Counted from the stretch's first letter, positions 1 to 11,444 are shown. The stretch is 64,000 nt of DNA from Choricystis sp. odSpoLacu1 (GCA_958009055.1 OY253652.1:62001-126000); one strand, 5' to 3'. A program made the numbers and translations. The notes: generated from the sequence alone by a model not told the origin.

Positions 1-1451
1 CACCGCGACCGACCGCCAGTTTCGGTCGAGGCTGGCGGCTGCGCTGGCGCCACGTGAGTGGTGGTGGGGGGGGGGGGGGGGGGGGGGGCGGAGGGTGGGT
101 GCAGGCGGGGGGGGGGGGGGCGCCAACAGCACACCCACACGCGCCCACACCCGTCCCTCCCCCCCCCTTTTCAGTCGGCGCGCGCGCCCTCGACCCCCTC
201 CAAACCATCGCCTCCGCCACCCGCGCCCACGTCGCCACCCTGGCCCGCCTGCTGGATGGCGCGCCCCCCGCCGCTGCGGCGGCAGCGTTGGCTGCCACGG
301 CCGCCCCGGTCGATGCAGAGGCTGTCGCTCGCTTTGGCGACCACGCGGCCGCGTCCCTGGGCGCCGCCCTGGCGGGCGCGCCGCCGCCGCCCCCTGGGGC
401 GGCGCCCGCGGATGCGGCAGCCGCGGTGACCGGCCTGGGGGACGCGCTGGAGGCAGCGACCGCGGTCGCTGCCGCTGCGTGCGTGGAGACGACGGGCGGC
501 GCGGCGCTCCCCACCCTCGCGGCCGTTGTCGATGCGGCCGCGTCCCGTGCCGCGGCCGACGCGGCGTCCGCGCTGCGGTCGTCTCCGCCCGTGCCAGCCT
601 CGTCATCGGCGGGCGGGGCGGCGGCGGCGGCAGAGCTGCTGTCTGTGGCGTCAGCGGCAGAGGGCGCGGCGGCCGCGGCCGCTGCGCGCGCGGCCGCGTC
701 GCTCAGGGCGGCGGCCGCGTCCGCGCTGCCCGCGCTGCTGGCGGCAGCAGCGTCGCCACCCGGGCCTTTATCAACCGGGTACGACACCCACGCCGCCCGC
801 CTGCGCGCCGCCCCCGCGTCCGCCGCGGCGCTGGCCTCCCTCGCGGCCACCCCGTCCGACTGGCGCCCCACACCGACCGCCGACGCCGCCTTTGCCGACC
901 TGGCGGACGCGGCGCGGGGGGCGGTGCGGGGCATCCTGCTGGCCGACGTGCGGCGCGCGCTGGGCGGGGTGGCGGCGTCGGCGGCGTGGACGGCGGATGG
1001 TGGGGGTGGGGGTGGGGACAGTGCTCTGGCCGGCGTCCCCTCATTCTCGGCCTACCCCCAACCCTGGGCCACCGCCGTCGGCGAAGCCCTCCTCGCTTTA
1101 CCCGCCTCCCTGGAAGCCTCCCTGGACGCCGACGCAGACGGCGCCGCGGGCGGCGCGTGGTTGGATGCCGCCGCGGCCGACGCGGCGGCGGACGTTTCCT
1201 CTGCACTCACGTCTGGCGTCACGACCCTCACCCCCACAGGCGCCGCCCAGCTGGCCGCGGACGCGGGGTACGTGGTGGGCGTGCTGCGCACGCTGGGGGC
1301 GGCGGTGCCGCCGGCGCTGGCGGGTTGGGCGGCCGCGACCGCGTGGCCAGACAGCGAGTTTGCGTCGGCCGCGGCCGCCGCGCTGGCGGCCGGCGAGCAC
1401 GAGGGCGCGGTGCGGGCGGTGGCGGCGGCACGGGGGTTGAGTCTGTGTTGA
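1..1451 (+). CDS. COG7-like Golgi tethering complex subunit, 3' part
   Basis: This is the 3' end of a gene that begins before the window. One exon ends at 53, an intron with a GTGAGT donor and poly-C tract runs 54-174, and the last exon runs 175-1451 to a TGA. The visible roughly 440 residues are extremely alanine-rich and predicted helical. The C-terminus reads GAAQLAADAGYVVGVLRTLG followed by a prolines-then-hydrophobic stretch. This matches my memory of the plant COG7 C-terminus (GAQQL-AD-EY--NVL-AL---PP-L). COG7 is a subunit of the conserved oligomeric Golgi complex that tethers intra-Golgi retrograde vesicles. The assignment rests on that one segment; the rest is too low in complexity to help. 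Confidence 0.5.
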   Translation, partial: PRPTASFGRGWRLRWRHVSGGGGGGGGGGGGWVQAGGGGAPTAHPHAPTPVPPPPFSVGARALDPLQTIASATRAHVATLARLLDGAPPAAAAAALAATAAPVDAEAVARFGDHAAASLGAALAGAPPPPPGAAPADAAAAVTGLGDALEAATAVAAAACVETTGGAALPTLAAVVDAAASRAAADAASALRSSPPVPASSSAGGAAAAAELLSVASAAEGAAAAAAARAAASLRAAAASALPALLAAAASPPGPLSTGYDTHAARLRAAPASAAALASLAATPSDWRPTPTADAAFADLADAARGAVRGILLADVRRALGGVAASAAWTADGGGGGGDSALAGVPSFSAYPQPWATAVGEALLALPASLEASLDADADGAAGGAWLDAAAADAAADVSSALTSGVTTLTPTGAAQLAADAGYVVGVLRTLGAAVPPALAGWAAATAWPDSEFASAAAAALAAGEHEGAVRAVAAARGLSLC

Positions 1452-1469
1452 ATGGAGAGAGGTGGTGAT

Positions 1470-1497
1470 GGTGTGTGTGTGTGTGTGTGTGTGTGTG
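1470..1497. repeat. (GT)n microsatellite
   Basis: A run of about thirteen GT units lies just after the stop codon of the COG7-like gene. The 245-bp spacer between that stop and the next start contains nothing else recognisable. Confidence 0.9.
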
Positions 1498-1696
1498 ATC
1501 AGAACGCTAGTGGGGAAGGAGAGAAAGAAAACGACGGCGGGCAGCGGCGGCACAAAGCCAAAAACAAAAACCGACGCATTTGCGCTCGCACCGTCCTCCC
1601 GCGCTCTGCATTAGCGGGTCACACACCCCCACTCGCAACTGTCTCAAGTGGCACACGTTCTCAGCCGTTGGCGCCACCGTCCACACACACTCCCCG

Positions 1697-2969
1697 ATGG
1701 CCCGCGCCAAGCGCCGCGCCGCCGACTCGCCTGGCTCGTCAGCGGAGCCCCCCCCCCCCCGACTCTGGCACCGATGACGCCATGGATGCAGACGCCGTGG
1801 CTCGCAAACGCCGACACACAGACGGCGATGGAGATGGCGGCGTCGCCAAGCGGCCTCGCGCCGACGCGCGGCCGCCCACGACGACGCGCGGCCGCCCCCG
1901 CCTAGCCCTCGCCCTGCCCGGCTCCGCGGCCGACAATGCTCAATCTCCCGCCGCGGCAGCCGCCCTGGCCGCCACCCTGGCCCGGGCGGCCGCCGTGTTC
2001 TGCGTGGATGAGGTGGTCGTGTTTGACGACTCAAACCGGCACGGCCGCCCAAAAGGGGCGGTGGGGGCGGGGGCCGCCCTGACGGCGCGCGTGCTGCAGT
2101 ACCTGGAGACGCCCCAGTATTTGAGGCGGTGAGTAGGGGGGGGATGGGGGGGGAGGGGAGAGTGTGTGTGTGTGGGGGGGGGGGGGGGGGGGAACGCGTT
2201 TTTTGTGGCCAACCCTCCCCCTCCCCCCCCCCCCCCCCCCGCCACCTCCAGTGCCCTCATCCCCATGCACCCCGACCTGCGCGCCGCCGGCACCCTCCCC
2301 CCCCTGGATGCTCCCCACCACCCCCGCGCGGACGAGTGGACGCCCTGGCGCGATGGCGTCGTCGTCGCGAGCGACCGGGCGGGCGGGTCGATTGTGGACG
2401 TTGGCCTGGATGCCGCCGCCGCTGTGCCGCCACCAGCGTTGAGGCCTGGGGCTCGTGTCACGCTGCGCATGGGGGCGGGGCGGGCGGCAGCCCCTCCCCT
2501 GCCGGCGGGAGAGCTGACCGCCGCGGCCGCGCGCGTCGGGCGGGGCGCGCCACCAGTGGCGGCTGCCTTGGCCACGCCGCGCGAACCCGTGGATGAAGCG
2601 GGCCAGTACTGGGGGTACACAGTCAGGCTGGCCCCCTCTTTGAAAGAGGTGGTCGCGGGAGGGCACTATGATTGGACGGTCGGCACGTCGGAGCACGGCA
2701 CCCCCGTCTCCACTCTCTTAGCTTCCGCAGCCCGACGCAGGGCAGCGGCCGGCGGCCGCCCTCCCTTTACCTGGGCCCTGGTCGTCATTGGAGGCCCCCG
2801 CGGCCTGGAGTCGGCGGACACGGGCGCGCCCTCCATGTTTTCCGAGTGGGTCAACACGTGCCCAGGGCAAGGCTCTCGCACGATTCGCACCGAGGAAGCG
2901 ACTCTGGTGACCCTGGCCGCGCTGGCGCCCGCGCTGGAGAGGGGGGTGGGGGGCGGTTTTGGGCGTTGA
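1697..2969 (+). CDS. SPOUT1: SPOUT1-type RNA methyltransferase (Methyltrn_RNA_3 family)
   Basis: Exons are 1697-2128 and 2252-2969, joined in frame across a GTGAGT...CAG intron. The protein has a basic, low-complexity nuclear-type N-terminus followed by the family landmarks: VDEVVVFDD, LQYLETPQYLRR, HPDLRAAGTLPPLDAPHH, YDWTVGTSEHG, VVIGGPRGLE and NTCPGQGSRTIRTEEA. The last two form the knotted SAM-binding SPOUT fold. Human SPOUT1/CENP-32 is the known relative. The frame shifts by one base in a 13-C run at 1748-1760. Either one C is surplus and translation starts at 1697, or the true start is the in-frame ATG at 1791. A TGTAA motif lies about 15 bases after the stop, a possible algal poly(A) signal. 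The gene converges on the sucrose-phosphate synthase gene. Confidence 0.88.
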
Positions 2970-3198
2970 GTGAGAGGAAGGGTGTGTAAGTGCGGCGTGA
3001 AAAGGAGAGCAAAACTTTTTTCTCATCAGCGCGCAGGCTAAAAACGAAATAGGCATGACACTATGAAGCAGGGGTGTAGAAAGGACGTCATAAGCACCGG
3101 CATCGGGCAGGGAAGAATGGGGTAAAGCAAAGAAAAAGAAATCGATCGTGTTTTGTTTTCCCCCTCAGAATCCTCTCTCTCCTCTCTTCTCTCCCTCT

Positions 3199-6100
3199 CT
3201 AATGTTTCCACACGCTGGCATCCAGCCCCCTCGGCTCCTCCAGCGACGACAGCCCCCGGAACGGGTGCTTCCCCGCCGCCGCCGCCCGCGTGCTGGCCGC
3301 CCCGACGGCCGCGCCTCCGAGCGGGCCGCCCGCGACACCAACGATTGGTTTGTTGACAATCGACGCCGCCAGCCCGCACGCCAGATCGCCTTCAGACGCC
3401 ACCGTGACGCGCCCCGCAAACTCGGCAGGGTCGACGCGGAAGGCGAGGCGGTGGAGGAGGGGCGCGCGCGCGGCGAGCGGCGCGCGCGCGCGCGCGCGCC
3501 GCACCTGCGGGCAGCAGCACCCGCACCGGGCACGCGCCGGACGCTAGCTCCACCAAGTCGGAGGTGTGGGGCGCGATGTCGATGACGGGGCCGCCGTCGT
3601 CGTCGTCGTAGGGGTTGTGGGGGGTGGTGGGCGGTGGCGGCGCGGCAGCCGCGCCACCACTCCCAGCCCCCACTCCAACCACCACGTCTGCGGGCGCCGT
3701 CACCAACGTGACGTCGTCCATGGCAACGGACCACCGGGTGGCCAGGTAGCGCAGCGCCAGGGCGCGCGAGGCGCGCAGGGGGGTGATGTGGAGGCGCGCG
3801 GCCAGGGGCGCGTCGTCGGCGTCGGACGGCGCCCCGCGCGCCGGCACCGCCTGCAGCGTCATGTGGCATCGATACCCGTTGGCCCGCAGCCTCCGTCTAA
3901 CGCGGTCGACGACGCCCAGGGCGGCACCGCCACCATCGGTGGAGGAGGAGGGGGGTGGGGGGGGCAGCGGTGCGCGACCCGCCCCACCACGCGCGCTGGG
4001 CTTGGTTGACCGCCGCTGAAGAAGCGGCGGGATCCAGCTCCAGCAGGACGTGGCGCGGGTGCAGGCCAGCCGCAGGCGCCAGGCCGTCCAGGGCGCGCAG
4101 CAGGGCGGCGACTCCCGCGTCGGCGGGCGGGGGCGGCGCCGCGCCGTCGACGGTGGGGGGCGGTGCCGACGCGCCGGCATCCCCATCAGCAGGGCGCAAC
4201 GCCTTGGACACAAATCGAGCCAGAGAAGGCCTGTCCCACCGAAACTCGATGTGGGCCTCCCACGCGTCGTCGGCAGCCCAGCGCACGGTGGGGGCGGGGG
4301 GGGCCGGCGCCGCCCGCCGCGGGTGCCGCACTCGCCACCGCGTGCGCGTGCCAAATGTCGGCGCCACCGTGGCAGATGACAAAGTCGAGGGCCTCCACGT
4401 CCAGGCCGGCATCCGTGAGGAGCTTAGTCGTGTCGTCAAAGCCGAGCATCGAAGCAACGCCCAGCCCTGGCACGCCGCCGCGCGGCGCGGCGGCCGCCGC
4501 GCGCGTCAGCTCCCCCAGCACCGCCGCCGCCGCGAGGGCGCGGTGGGGGCCGTCGAGAGGGACGACAACCAGCGCTGGGCGGGACGCGCCGCGCGCGCCC
4601 GACCGGTCGGTCGACCCGCGCGCGCCGCCGCCGGCTGCAGACGTGCCGCGCATGGCATCCACCGCGCCATCGTCTGAGGGGGCGGTGGTGGAGGGGCGCT
4701 CGCGAAGAGGACGCTCGCCACCATCATCGGACAGGGTGTCAGTGGCGCGGGGTGGGGAGGCCAGGGGCGCGCGCTGGGGGGACGGGCCGCCAGTCACGCC
4801 GCCGCAGAGCGACGCGAGCGCGCGCGCCGACCCGCCCAGCGGGGCCAGCGCCCCCGTGGACCCGCCGCCACCCATGGAGGCCGCGCGGGAGGGGGCGCCA
4901 CCGTCCATTGTGCGGTGGGAAAGGTGGGTGTCGGCGCCATCCGCCCCGCGCGGCGACAGCGCGGGCGGCACGCCGCCCCCCGTCAGCGTCGCCAGGTCCC
5001 ATGTCCCACTCAGCCTCGCCCTCGCCCTCGCAGCAGCCACCGTGGCCCGCTTCTGGGCGTCCAGCGTCTCCAGGTAGCGCTTGCAGTGGGAGGGCCAGGA
5101 GTAGGCGTGCATGTTGGCGACGCCCGAGCGAGACATGGAATCCCATTGAGACGGGTTGGTGATGATCTGCACAATCGCGTCCCCAATGGCAGCCGCATCC
5201 GTCGGCTCCACCAGCAGCCCGTGATTCAGCGTGGCCAGAATGTCGACGGGGCCGCCGTGCTTGGTGGCGACGGTGGGCACACCATGCGCGGCGGCTTCGA
5301 TCACGGTCAGGCCAAACGGTTCCTGCAGAGCCACGTTGACAAACACGCCGCGCGTGGCCAGGGGGAGGCGGTAAATGTCGGAGATGTCGGCTTGGGCGTG
5401 GTGTTTGGGGAAGGCGACCGACCCCCACAGCCCATGGTTGTCGACGAGGCGGAACACAGACTCGATGACGGCGCGCGAGCCTGGGGCCAACGCCTCCAGC
5501 GTGTCCCGGTTGCCCATGACCAGCACCAGGTTGGCCAGCTGGCGCAGAGTCGCGTTCTGGGCAAACGCTTGGACGAGGGTTGTGACGTTTTTCTTGGGGT
5601 CGGGGCGCGACATGGCCAGAATCGCAGGCTTGCGCGGGTTGCGCAGAAAGGCGAAGATCTCGGACCAGATGGGGGGGTCTTCCACGGCGATCGGGGGTGG
5701 GGGTGAGGGTGGCGGCGGCGCGTCGGTGGGTAGGTCGGTCGGCGCGCCCGCGGCCGACCCAGGGCGCGGCGACGCACCAGCAGCACCCGCCTCACCCTCT
5801 CCACCACGGGGGCTCATCAACGCGCCAAAGCCGTAGGTCGCAGCCATCATCTCTGCGGCAGCCGGATCAGCGGGCAACGCCACTTTCAGTGACGAAAAGT
5901 CGAGCCCCGGTGGAATGACCGCCATCCTCGCCATGTGCCGCCCGGGGCGCGGCCGCGCCCCCAGCACCGCCGCCAGCTTGGCCGAGTAGCCGTGGTACAG
6001 GCCCCACTGATCGTCCACTTCTTGTTGGGTGGACGTGAACACGGTGACGGCGGCTTCGAGGCAGCGTTCCTCGGCTTCGATGCGGCGCGAAATTCGGTAC

Positions 6101-8038
6101 GTCGCTTCGACCTCGGTTTTTGTCATCGTGCCACTCGCCAGCAGGTGCTCCAGCTTGTTGCGGCCCAGGGAGTGGCCTGTGACGACGACATCGACACCCA
6201 ACGTGGCTCCCATCAGGGCGGCGGCTTCGCCCGCGTCGGCGTAGTGGCCGTGCAGTGCGCACAACTCACACGGCGCGCCCGCATCCGCGAGTGCAGCCAG
6301 CGTGCGCTTGACGTGGGCGATGCCGCGATCCGCGAATTCACGCACATGGGGCCACAGCCTCTCCTTGCGCAGGTAGCGGGTGGGGGGGCCGGCGGCGAGG
6401 CGGACGATGTAGGCTCCACCTAAAGCGCCGTCGTCGCCCGGGGGGAGGAGGCACTCCACGGGGACTGAATACGAGGGCGCGACCGCTGGATCAGCCACCA
6501 GGCGGGTCAACAAGTCGACGCGGTAGACGGCGGGGTGTTGGGCCAGGGCTTTGGCGAGTTCGACGACGTATCTGTGGGGGGAGGGAGGTGAAGAGTTTTT
6601 GAGTGTGTGTGTGTGCAAGGTTCCCAGTTCGGCCCCGCTACGGTTTTTTTTTTCGCCAATATGAGGGTTCGAACCCTAAGTCGCCAATAGGAGGGTTCGA
6701 AACCCCAAGAAAACGCCAAAACTTGGGTTGGAAGTGCGTTTTTGCTCTGAAAAACCCTCCCCACACACCCCACACCCAAACTCACTTGACCTGCCCCCCC
6801 GTGTCCGGATCCCGCCCCAGCTCCATGGCCGTCCCCCGCACCAGGCCGTGCATGGAGGCCAGCACGATGTAGAGGCCGTCGACGCGGTTGGCAAAGGGAT
6901 CGGTCACCGCGCGCGCAGTGGACGGCGCATCGGAGCGCGCCGAGTCGAGGGCGGGGGGGGGGTGCGGCGTGCTTGCCATCGCCTGGTGGCGACCCGGCAT
7001 ACCCACCAGCCAGCCACGCGATGGAGGAAGTGTCGTCCCCAGGGGCCGCGATGCGCACCCTCGGCGGGCGGCGGCTGTCGGGCAGTTTGAGGTCGGCCAG
7101 CGCGGCGGCCGCGGCCGCGACGCGCGGCGCGGCAGCATCCCCCGACGGCCGCGGCGTGGGCCGGTCGAAGGCGGCGGCGGCGGGCGTCGCCCGCCCGCCA
7201 GGCGACAGCAGGTCGTCTTCGTCTAAATCCGAGTCGGCGCCTGCGGCCGCGCGGCGCGCGCGCGCAGCGGCAGCCGCGCCGCGCGCGCGTGGGTGGGCGG
7301 CGCGCACCGCCTCCTGCTTGCGCTTGAGGTGCCACACACGCCAGGATAGGTGTTCCAGGCGGGCATCGCGCTCGGAGCCGCCCCGGGTGGAGGTGGCCTG
7401 AAGGAAGGAGGGAGGGTGTGAGAGCGTCGGCTCTGGTCTCCTCTCGCTCTTCAAAACCCCGCACCTCTTCTCCAACCAACTCACCCTCGCCCACGCGCCC
7501 TTGATGCCCTCTTCCCCCAGGGCCAGGATCTGGTTCACATAATATTTTGTGTAGACCGACGCGTCCGCGTCGACCGCGGTCGCGGCACGGGAGCCGGAGG
7601 GACCGCCGCCGCCGTTGCGGTCGCCGCCGGCGGCGCCCGGGCGAGAGTACTCGGAGGACAGACCGGTGGAGAGCTGGGAGAAGGGAGGGAGGAAGGGGTG
7701 AGGAGACAGGGTCTCAAGAGCAATGGGCGCGCTCTCGTCCGCATATCGATAAAAAACCTCCTCCGCCCCGCCCTAACGCGCCCGCTTTGTGTCCCGGTCG
7801 CGCGCCCCGCATTGAGAGTGAGCGCGTGCGCCCCTCGACGCGGGCTCTGTTGAGACAGAGCTGGGGTGCGGGTCCCGGGGCCTCCCACGCATAACCCACA
7901 CCGCGCGACCCTTGTGCTTTCGTTCGTCGCCCCCCACACACACCACCCTCTGCCCCTCCTCCACACCACACGCACCAGGGCCTCCAGGTACGAGTCGACC
8001 CACGCGTTGGCGCCCGACACGTCGTGGTTGGACGCCAT
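3199..8038 (-). CDS. SPS: sucrose-phosphate synthase
   Basis: This enzyme makes sucrose-6-phosphate from UDP-glucose and fructose-6-phosphate in the cytosol. Four exons read on the minus strand: 8038-7976, 7673-7485, 7397-6786 and 6571-3199, all with GTG donors and CAG acceptors. The N-terminal SPS region includes [14 protein letters not shown] and [20 protein letters not shown]. The GT4 core follows with [26 protein letters not shown] and [23 protein letters not shown] long Ser/Pro/Gly linker then leads to a C-terminal SPP-like domain ([36 protein letters not shown]), as in plant SPS. The frame changes at G runs 6953-6962, 4296-4303 and 3957-3964, and in a GC dinucleotide run near 3480-3499. 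I read these as sequencing indels because the family sequence continues across the first three; the last stretch is less certain. Confidence 0.93.
6653..6709. repeat. tandem pair of B-box-like units in an SPS intron
   Basis: Within the SPS intron (6572-6785), a roughly 28-bp unit beginning CGCCAATA and containing GGGTTCGAA occurs twice, centred near 6670 and 6699. GGTTCGAANCC is the T-arm/B-box motif of tRNA genes. I find no acceptor, D-arm or anticodon arm around either copy, so this is a tRNA-derived remnant or coincidence, not a tRNA gene. Confidence 0.55.
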
Positions 8039-8337
8039 GGCGTGTGTGTGCGTGCGCGTTGGAGAGTGGGGAAAACCCAAGTCAGGCGCGCCCGCCACTC
8101 AGCCAGGAACGCAGGCGGTGCGAGGGGTGAAGGGGCGGCGTGCACTGAAAAAGGGGGCGCCGAGGAGAGGGTCCGCGCGTTCCCCGCGGCGATGGGGGGA
8201 AGGGCACGTCTTTTATCTTTCCGCGGTCTGCGGCCGCGCACGATTTTTTAGTTTCTAGACCTCTCTCCGCCTCTCCGCCTTGTTTTGTATGATCCAACGA
8301 CTACTTGCACGCTCACTCTCTGGCTACTCTGTCTCCT

Positions 8338-10842
8338 CTACTCCCCCAGCGCAGCCCTCACCCCACCGTGCAGCGCGCCGCCGCCTCCGCTCACCGCGGC
8401 CGCCAGTGCAGCCGCGCGTGCAGCCGCCGCAGCAGCAGCCGACCCATCCCCAGCCTCCGCATCCGTCACAGCAGCCGCAATCGCAGCCCTCAAGTCCCTC
8501 CTCGGCCCCACCGCCAGCGTGGACGCGGTGATCGCCGCCGCCGCCAGCGCCGGCGGCACCCACCCCGCCGCCGCGGTTGTGGCAGCCGCCCAGTCTGCCA
8601 CGGCGCCGCCTCCATCGCGGGAGGCAGCGGCGTCGGTCAGCAGGGCGCGGAGAGTGGGGGCAAGAGGGGTGAGAGAGGGTGGGCCGCCGATGGATGTGAT
8701 TGAGTCGACCACGGATCGAATGAAGGGAGCTTCAGCTACGAACGCCGCCACCGCCCGCCGCGCGGCGGGGGCATCAGGAGCAGCTGCAGGCGGGGGCGGC
8801 CCAAACCCGTTCAGCAACGCGGTGGCGATGGTGGTGGCGGCGGTGGTGGCAGCAGTGGGGGCGTCGTCGGCAGCCGCCAGCACAGCCCCCACCAACGCGG
8901 CCAGCCTCAGCTGGGCCGCCGCAACCAGGCCACGGCCCGGGTTGATACCCAGCGGTGCTAATACAGCCGCCTCACACGGCGGCGCCTCGCGCACACGACC
9001 CGCGGCCGCCGCGTCGGCCGCGGCACCCGCCGCGGCGGCCGCGACGGCGGCGTCCGGCCGGCCGCCGCCACCCCAGTCGGCGGCACGCACCGCGTCAGCC
9101 AGCGGGGTGGCCGACTTGGCGGGAGCGTGCAGCGGGGCCCCGTGGATAGGGGGAGGGATGGGCACAGGGTCCCCTGTCGCCGTAACCGCTGTCGCGGGCG
9201 CGCACCACGCGGGCGACCTCCCCGCGGGCGCGGCCGCCCGGCCAGAGGCAGCGGTGGCGGCCAGCAGCAGGCCAGCGTCTAGAAGGGTGGTCAGTGCCGC
9301 GGCAGATGCGGCTGGATCGAGGGTGGCGACGCGGAGCAGGGTGCGGTGTGCGGCGCGGGCGGCGGCGTGTGTGGCGTCGCCACCATCGCCAGCCACTGCG
9401 CTCGCAACAGCTGTCGCAGCGGCACGCGCGGCCGCCACTACACCAGCTGCTGTCGGGTCGGTGGGGGGTGGAGCTAGAGCCAGCAGGGACGCAACAGCTG
9501 CATCCGCGTCGCCTCGCGCGGCGGCCGCCAGCGCGGCCGGCCAGCCGGCCGCCAGGCCAGCTGTCAGGTCACAAGCTAGCAGGGACGGGGGTGCAGGTGT
9601 GCTGTTTTGAACGCTGGCAACAACCGCCGCCAGCGCGGCCGCGCGTGCAGCGACCGGCACACCGTCGCTCGCTGCCCAGCCGCGCGCCACCCACGCACGC
9701 ACGCCCGCGCCGTCAGCCGCAGAAACACACGCCAACACAGTCAGCAGGACGGAGGCAGTGCGTGGTGTGGGCGTCATGGCGGCAGCGGCCAGCGCTGCAT
9801 CGAGAGCAGGCGCGGGTGGGCACGGCTGTGGCCCAGCCAGAGCAGCTGCCACCAACGCCACGGCCGCGCCATCACTGCCAGCACCAGCAGAGCCCGCCAG
9901 ACGCTCAACCACAGTCGTGCGGGCCAAGCGGCGAGCCAGGCGGGCGAGCGGGGGGAGGGTGGGGGTGGCGGCCGCGTGCGCGTCTATGCCAGGGGCGACG
10001 CATGACGCGGCGGCCTCCGCCGCGGCCCAGGCAGCCACCGCGTCGGCCGCGGCACGCGCCTCCGGGGACAAACTGGCATCAACCGCCGCCTCTGCAGCGC
10101 GCAGGATGGCGGCAGCCGCCGGCGCGGAGCCCGCGTGCGGCGCCAGCGCGGCGGCGAGCCAGGCGGGCGCGCTACCGGCATCGAAAGCGCCGCCTCCCTG
10201 GCGCCAGCTCCCCGGCACGCTGCCTTTGAAACGCACACCTTCTCCCCACCGCAGCAGGCCGTCGGTGACGGCGCCCCAGACGTGGGTGATGGTGGCGGTC
10301 GGCGCGGCGGCCGCGACCGCGGCAGCCGCAGACGGCGACGCGGACGCCACCAGGCCGGCCGCCGCGGCGGCTGGGTCCGCATTCACAGCAGCGGCAACGA
10401 TGGTGGCGGCACGGGCTGGTGGAGTGGGTGAATGAGGGGTGAGGAAAGGGAGCAAGCAACGACGGAGCCCGACCTCTCCTTCTCCCTCCCTTCCTTTCTT
10501 CCTACCTGCCGCGCCAACAATCACGCCTTCGTCTTCCGTCTCGCTCAGCACAGCATCCAGCACGCTGACAGCCTCCCGTGCCGCGTCGGTGGGCCAGCCA
10601 CGGGACAGGGCAGCCAGTGCCCACACCGCGCCGCCCACGCCGCCCACGACGACCGCGCGCGTCGCCACCGCCAGCGGCGTCGGCGCCGGAGGCGGTGGTG
10701 GCGAAGCCAGCAGGGAGGTTGCCAACGCCTGCAGCGCGGCCACTCGATCAGGGGACGTGGGATCGTGGGGTGGCGTTGGGGGGCCGAGCGCGGCCAGCGC
10801 GGCCAGCGCCGCGTCGGTGTCGGGCGGCGGACGGGACGCCAT
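8338..10842 (-). CDS. alanine-rich predicted helical-repeat protein, unknown function
   Basis: Two exons run 10842-10506 and 10415-8338, separated by a 90-bp intron (GTAGGA...CAG) that is a multiple of three and lacks a stop, so it reads through in frame. The product is about 804 residues, starts MASRPPPDTDAALAALAALG and is dominated by Ala-rich helices with scattered Trp, such as THVWGAVTDGLLRWGEGVRF. The composition and helix periodicity resemble a HEAT/armadillo-type solenoid, but no diagnostic motif is visible and I cannot name a family. There is no signal peptide or clear membrane span. The gene is on the same strand as SPS, 300 bp downstream of the SPS start in genome orientation. The 497 bp between this gene's start and the tRNA (10843-11339) hold only short unsupported reading frames and an AT-richer stretch close to the tRNA. 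Confidence 0.55.
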   Translation of the reverse strand: MASRPPPDTDAALAALAALGPPTPPHDPTSPDRVAALQALATSLLASPPPPPAPTPLAVATRAVVVGGVGGAVWALAALSRGWPTDAAREAVSVLDAVLSETEDEGVIVGAAGRKKGREGEGEVGLRRCLLPFLTPHSPTPPARAATIVAAAVNADPAAAAAGLVASASPSAAAAVAAAAPTATITHVWGAVTDGLLRWGEGVRFKGSVPGSWRQGGGAFDAGSAPAWLAAALAPHAGSAPAAAAILRAAEAAVDASLSPEARAAADAVAAWAAAEAAASCVAPGIDAHAAATPTLPPLARLARRLARTTVVERLAGSAGAGSDGAAVALVAAALAGPQPCPPAPALDAALAAAAMTPTPRTASVLLTVLACVSAADGAGVRAWVARGWAASDGVPVAARAAALAAVVASVQNSTPAPPSLLACDLTAGLAAGWPAALAAAARGDADAAVASLLALAPPPTDPTAAGVVAAARAAATAVASAVAGDGGDATHAAARAAHRTLLRVATLDPAASAAALTTLLDAGLLLAATAASGRAAAPAGRSPAWCAPATAVTATGDPVPIPPPIHGAPLHAPAKSATPLADAVRAADWGGGGRPDAAVAAAAAGAAADAAAAGRVREAPPCEAAVLAPLGINPGRGLVAAAQLRLAALVGAVLAAADDAPTAATTAATTIATALLNGFGPPPPAAAPDAPAARRAVAAFVAEAPFIRSVVDSITSIGGPPSLTPLAPTLRALLTDAAASRDGGGAVADWAAATTAAAGWVPPALAAAAITASTLAVGPRRDLRAAIAAAVTDAEAGDGSAAAAAAARAAALAAAVSGGGGALHGGVRAALGE

Positions 10843-11339
10843 GCGTGGGCCTGTTTTGTGGCGGTTGTGGTGTGTTCGTGCGTGCGTGGGTGCATGCCAA
10901 CAGGCGGCCTCCGCCTGCCTCACAGAGGGCGCTTGGAGGCGCGAGAGAGGGAGAGTGAGGAATTGGGGAAAACAAAAGAGGCCTGACTCGCTCGCTCTCA
11001 ACGGTCTGTTTTCCGTTTTTTTCCAGGCACACCGGACACTCGCGACCGATGTTGCCGCCCTCCGCCACACACAACACGCCCCTCCCAATTGCACTGCGCA
11101 AGCCCAAAGCGTCGTTATGCGCAGCGGGTGTGGGGATGAGGGGTGGGGAGACTGCGGTGTGAATGGTGGGTCGACCCTTTCGCCCAGCTGCCGCCCAGTC
11201 TTGATCACGCAGAACATGATCCCATAACCCTCCCAAAAAACCTTTCTGGGCACACTTTGAACGTTATTGCTAAAAATTTGAGGTTCAGGAAGGGTATAAG
11301 GACGCCAGAAAATGACTTTCTGGCAACACCTGAAAAACA

Positions 11340-11431
11340 CTCCTCGTAGTCTAGGTGGTCAGGACACATGTCTCTCACCGTATGCGAGTTGAAGGACACA
11401 TGAAACCCGGGTTCGAGTCCCGGCGAGGAGG
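11340..11431 (+). tRNA. trnE-CUC: tRNA-Glu (CTC) with a 19-nt intron
   Basis: A full cloverleaf can be drawn. The acceptor stem is CTCCTCG (11340-11346) with CGAGGAG (11424-11430). The D stem is GTC/GAC. The anticodon stem CATGT (11367-11371) pairs with ACATG (11398-11402), and the loop CTCTCA...C carries anticodon CTC at 11374-11376. The T stem is CCGGG/CCCGG with loop TTCGAGT. The intron 11378-11396 sits between positions 37 and 38, the canonical site for nuclear tRNA introns. A G discriminator lies at 11431. Confidence 0.9.
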
Positions 11432-11444
11432 CAGCGCATATATA

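Noticed and set aside
54..429. Gly-rich protein start at 54 (MSGGGG...)
   Set aside because: The GTGAGT and the poly-G/poly-C stretch form an intron of the COG7-like gene; the apparent glycine run is intronic.
6653..6709. tRNA gene in the SPS intron
   Set aside because: Only T-arm-like motifs are present; there is no acceptor stem, D arm or anticodon arm.
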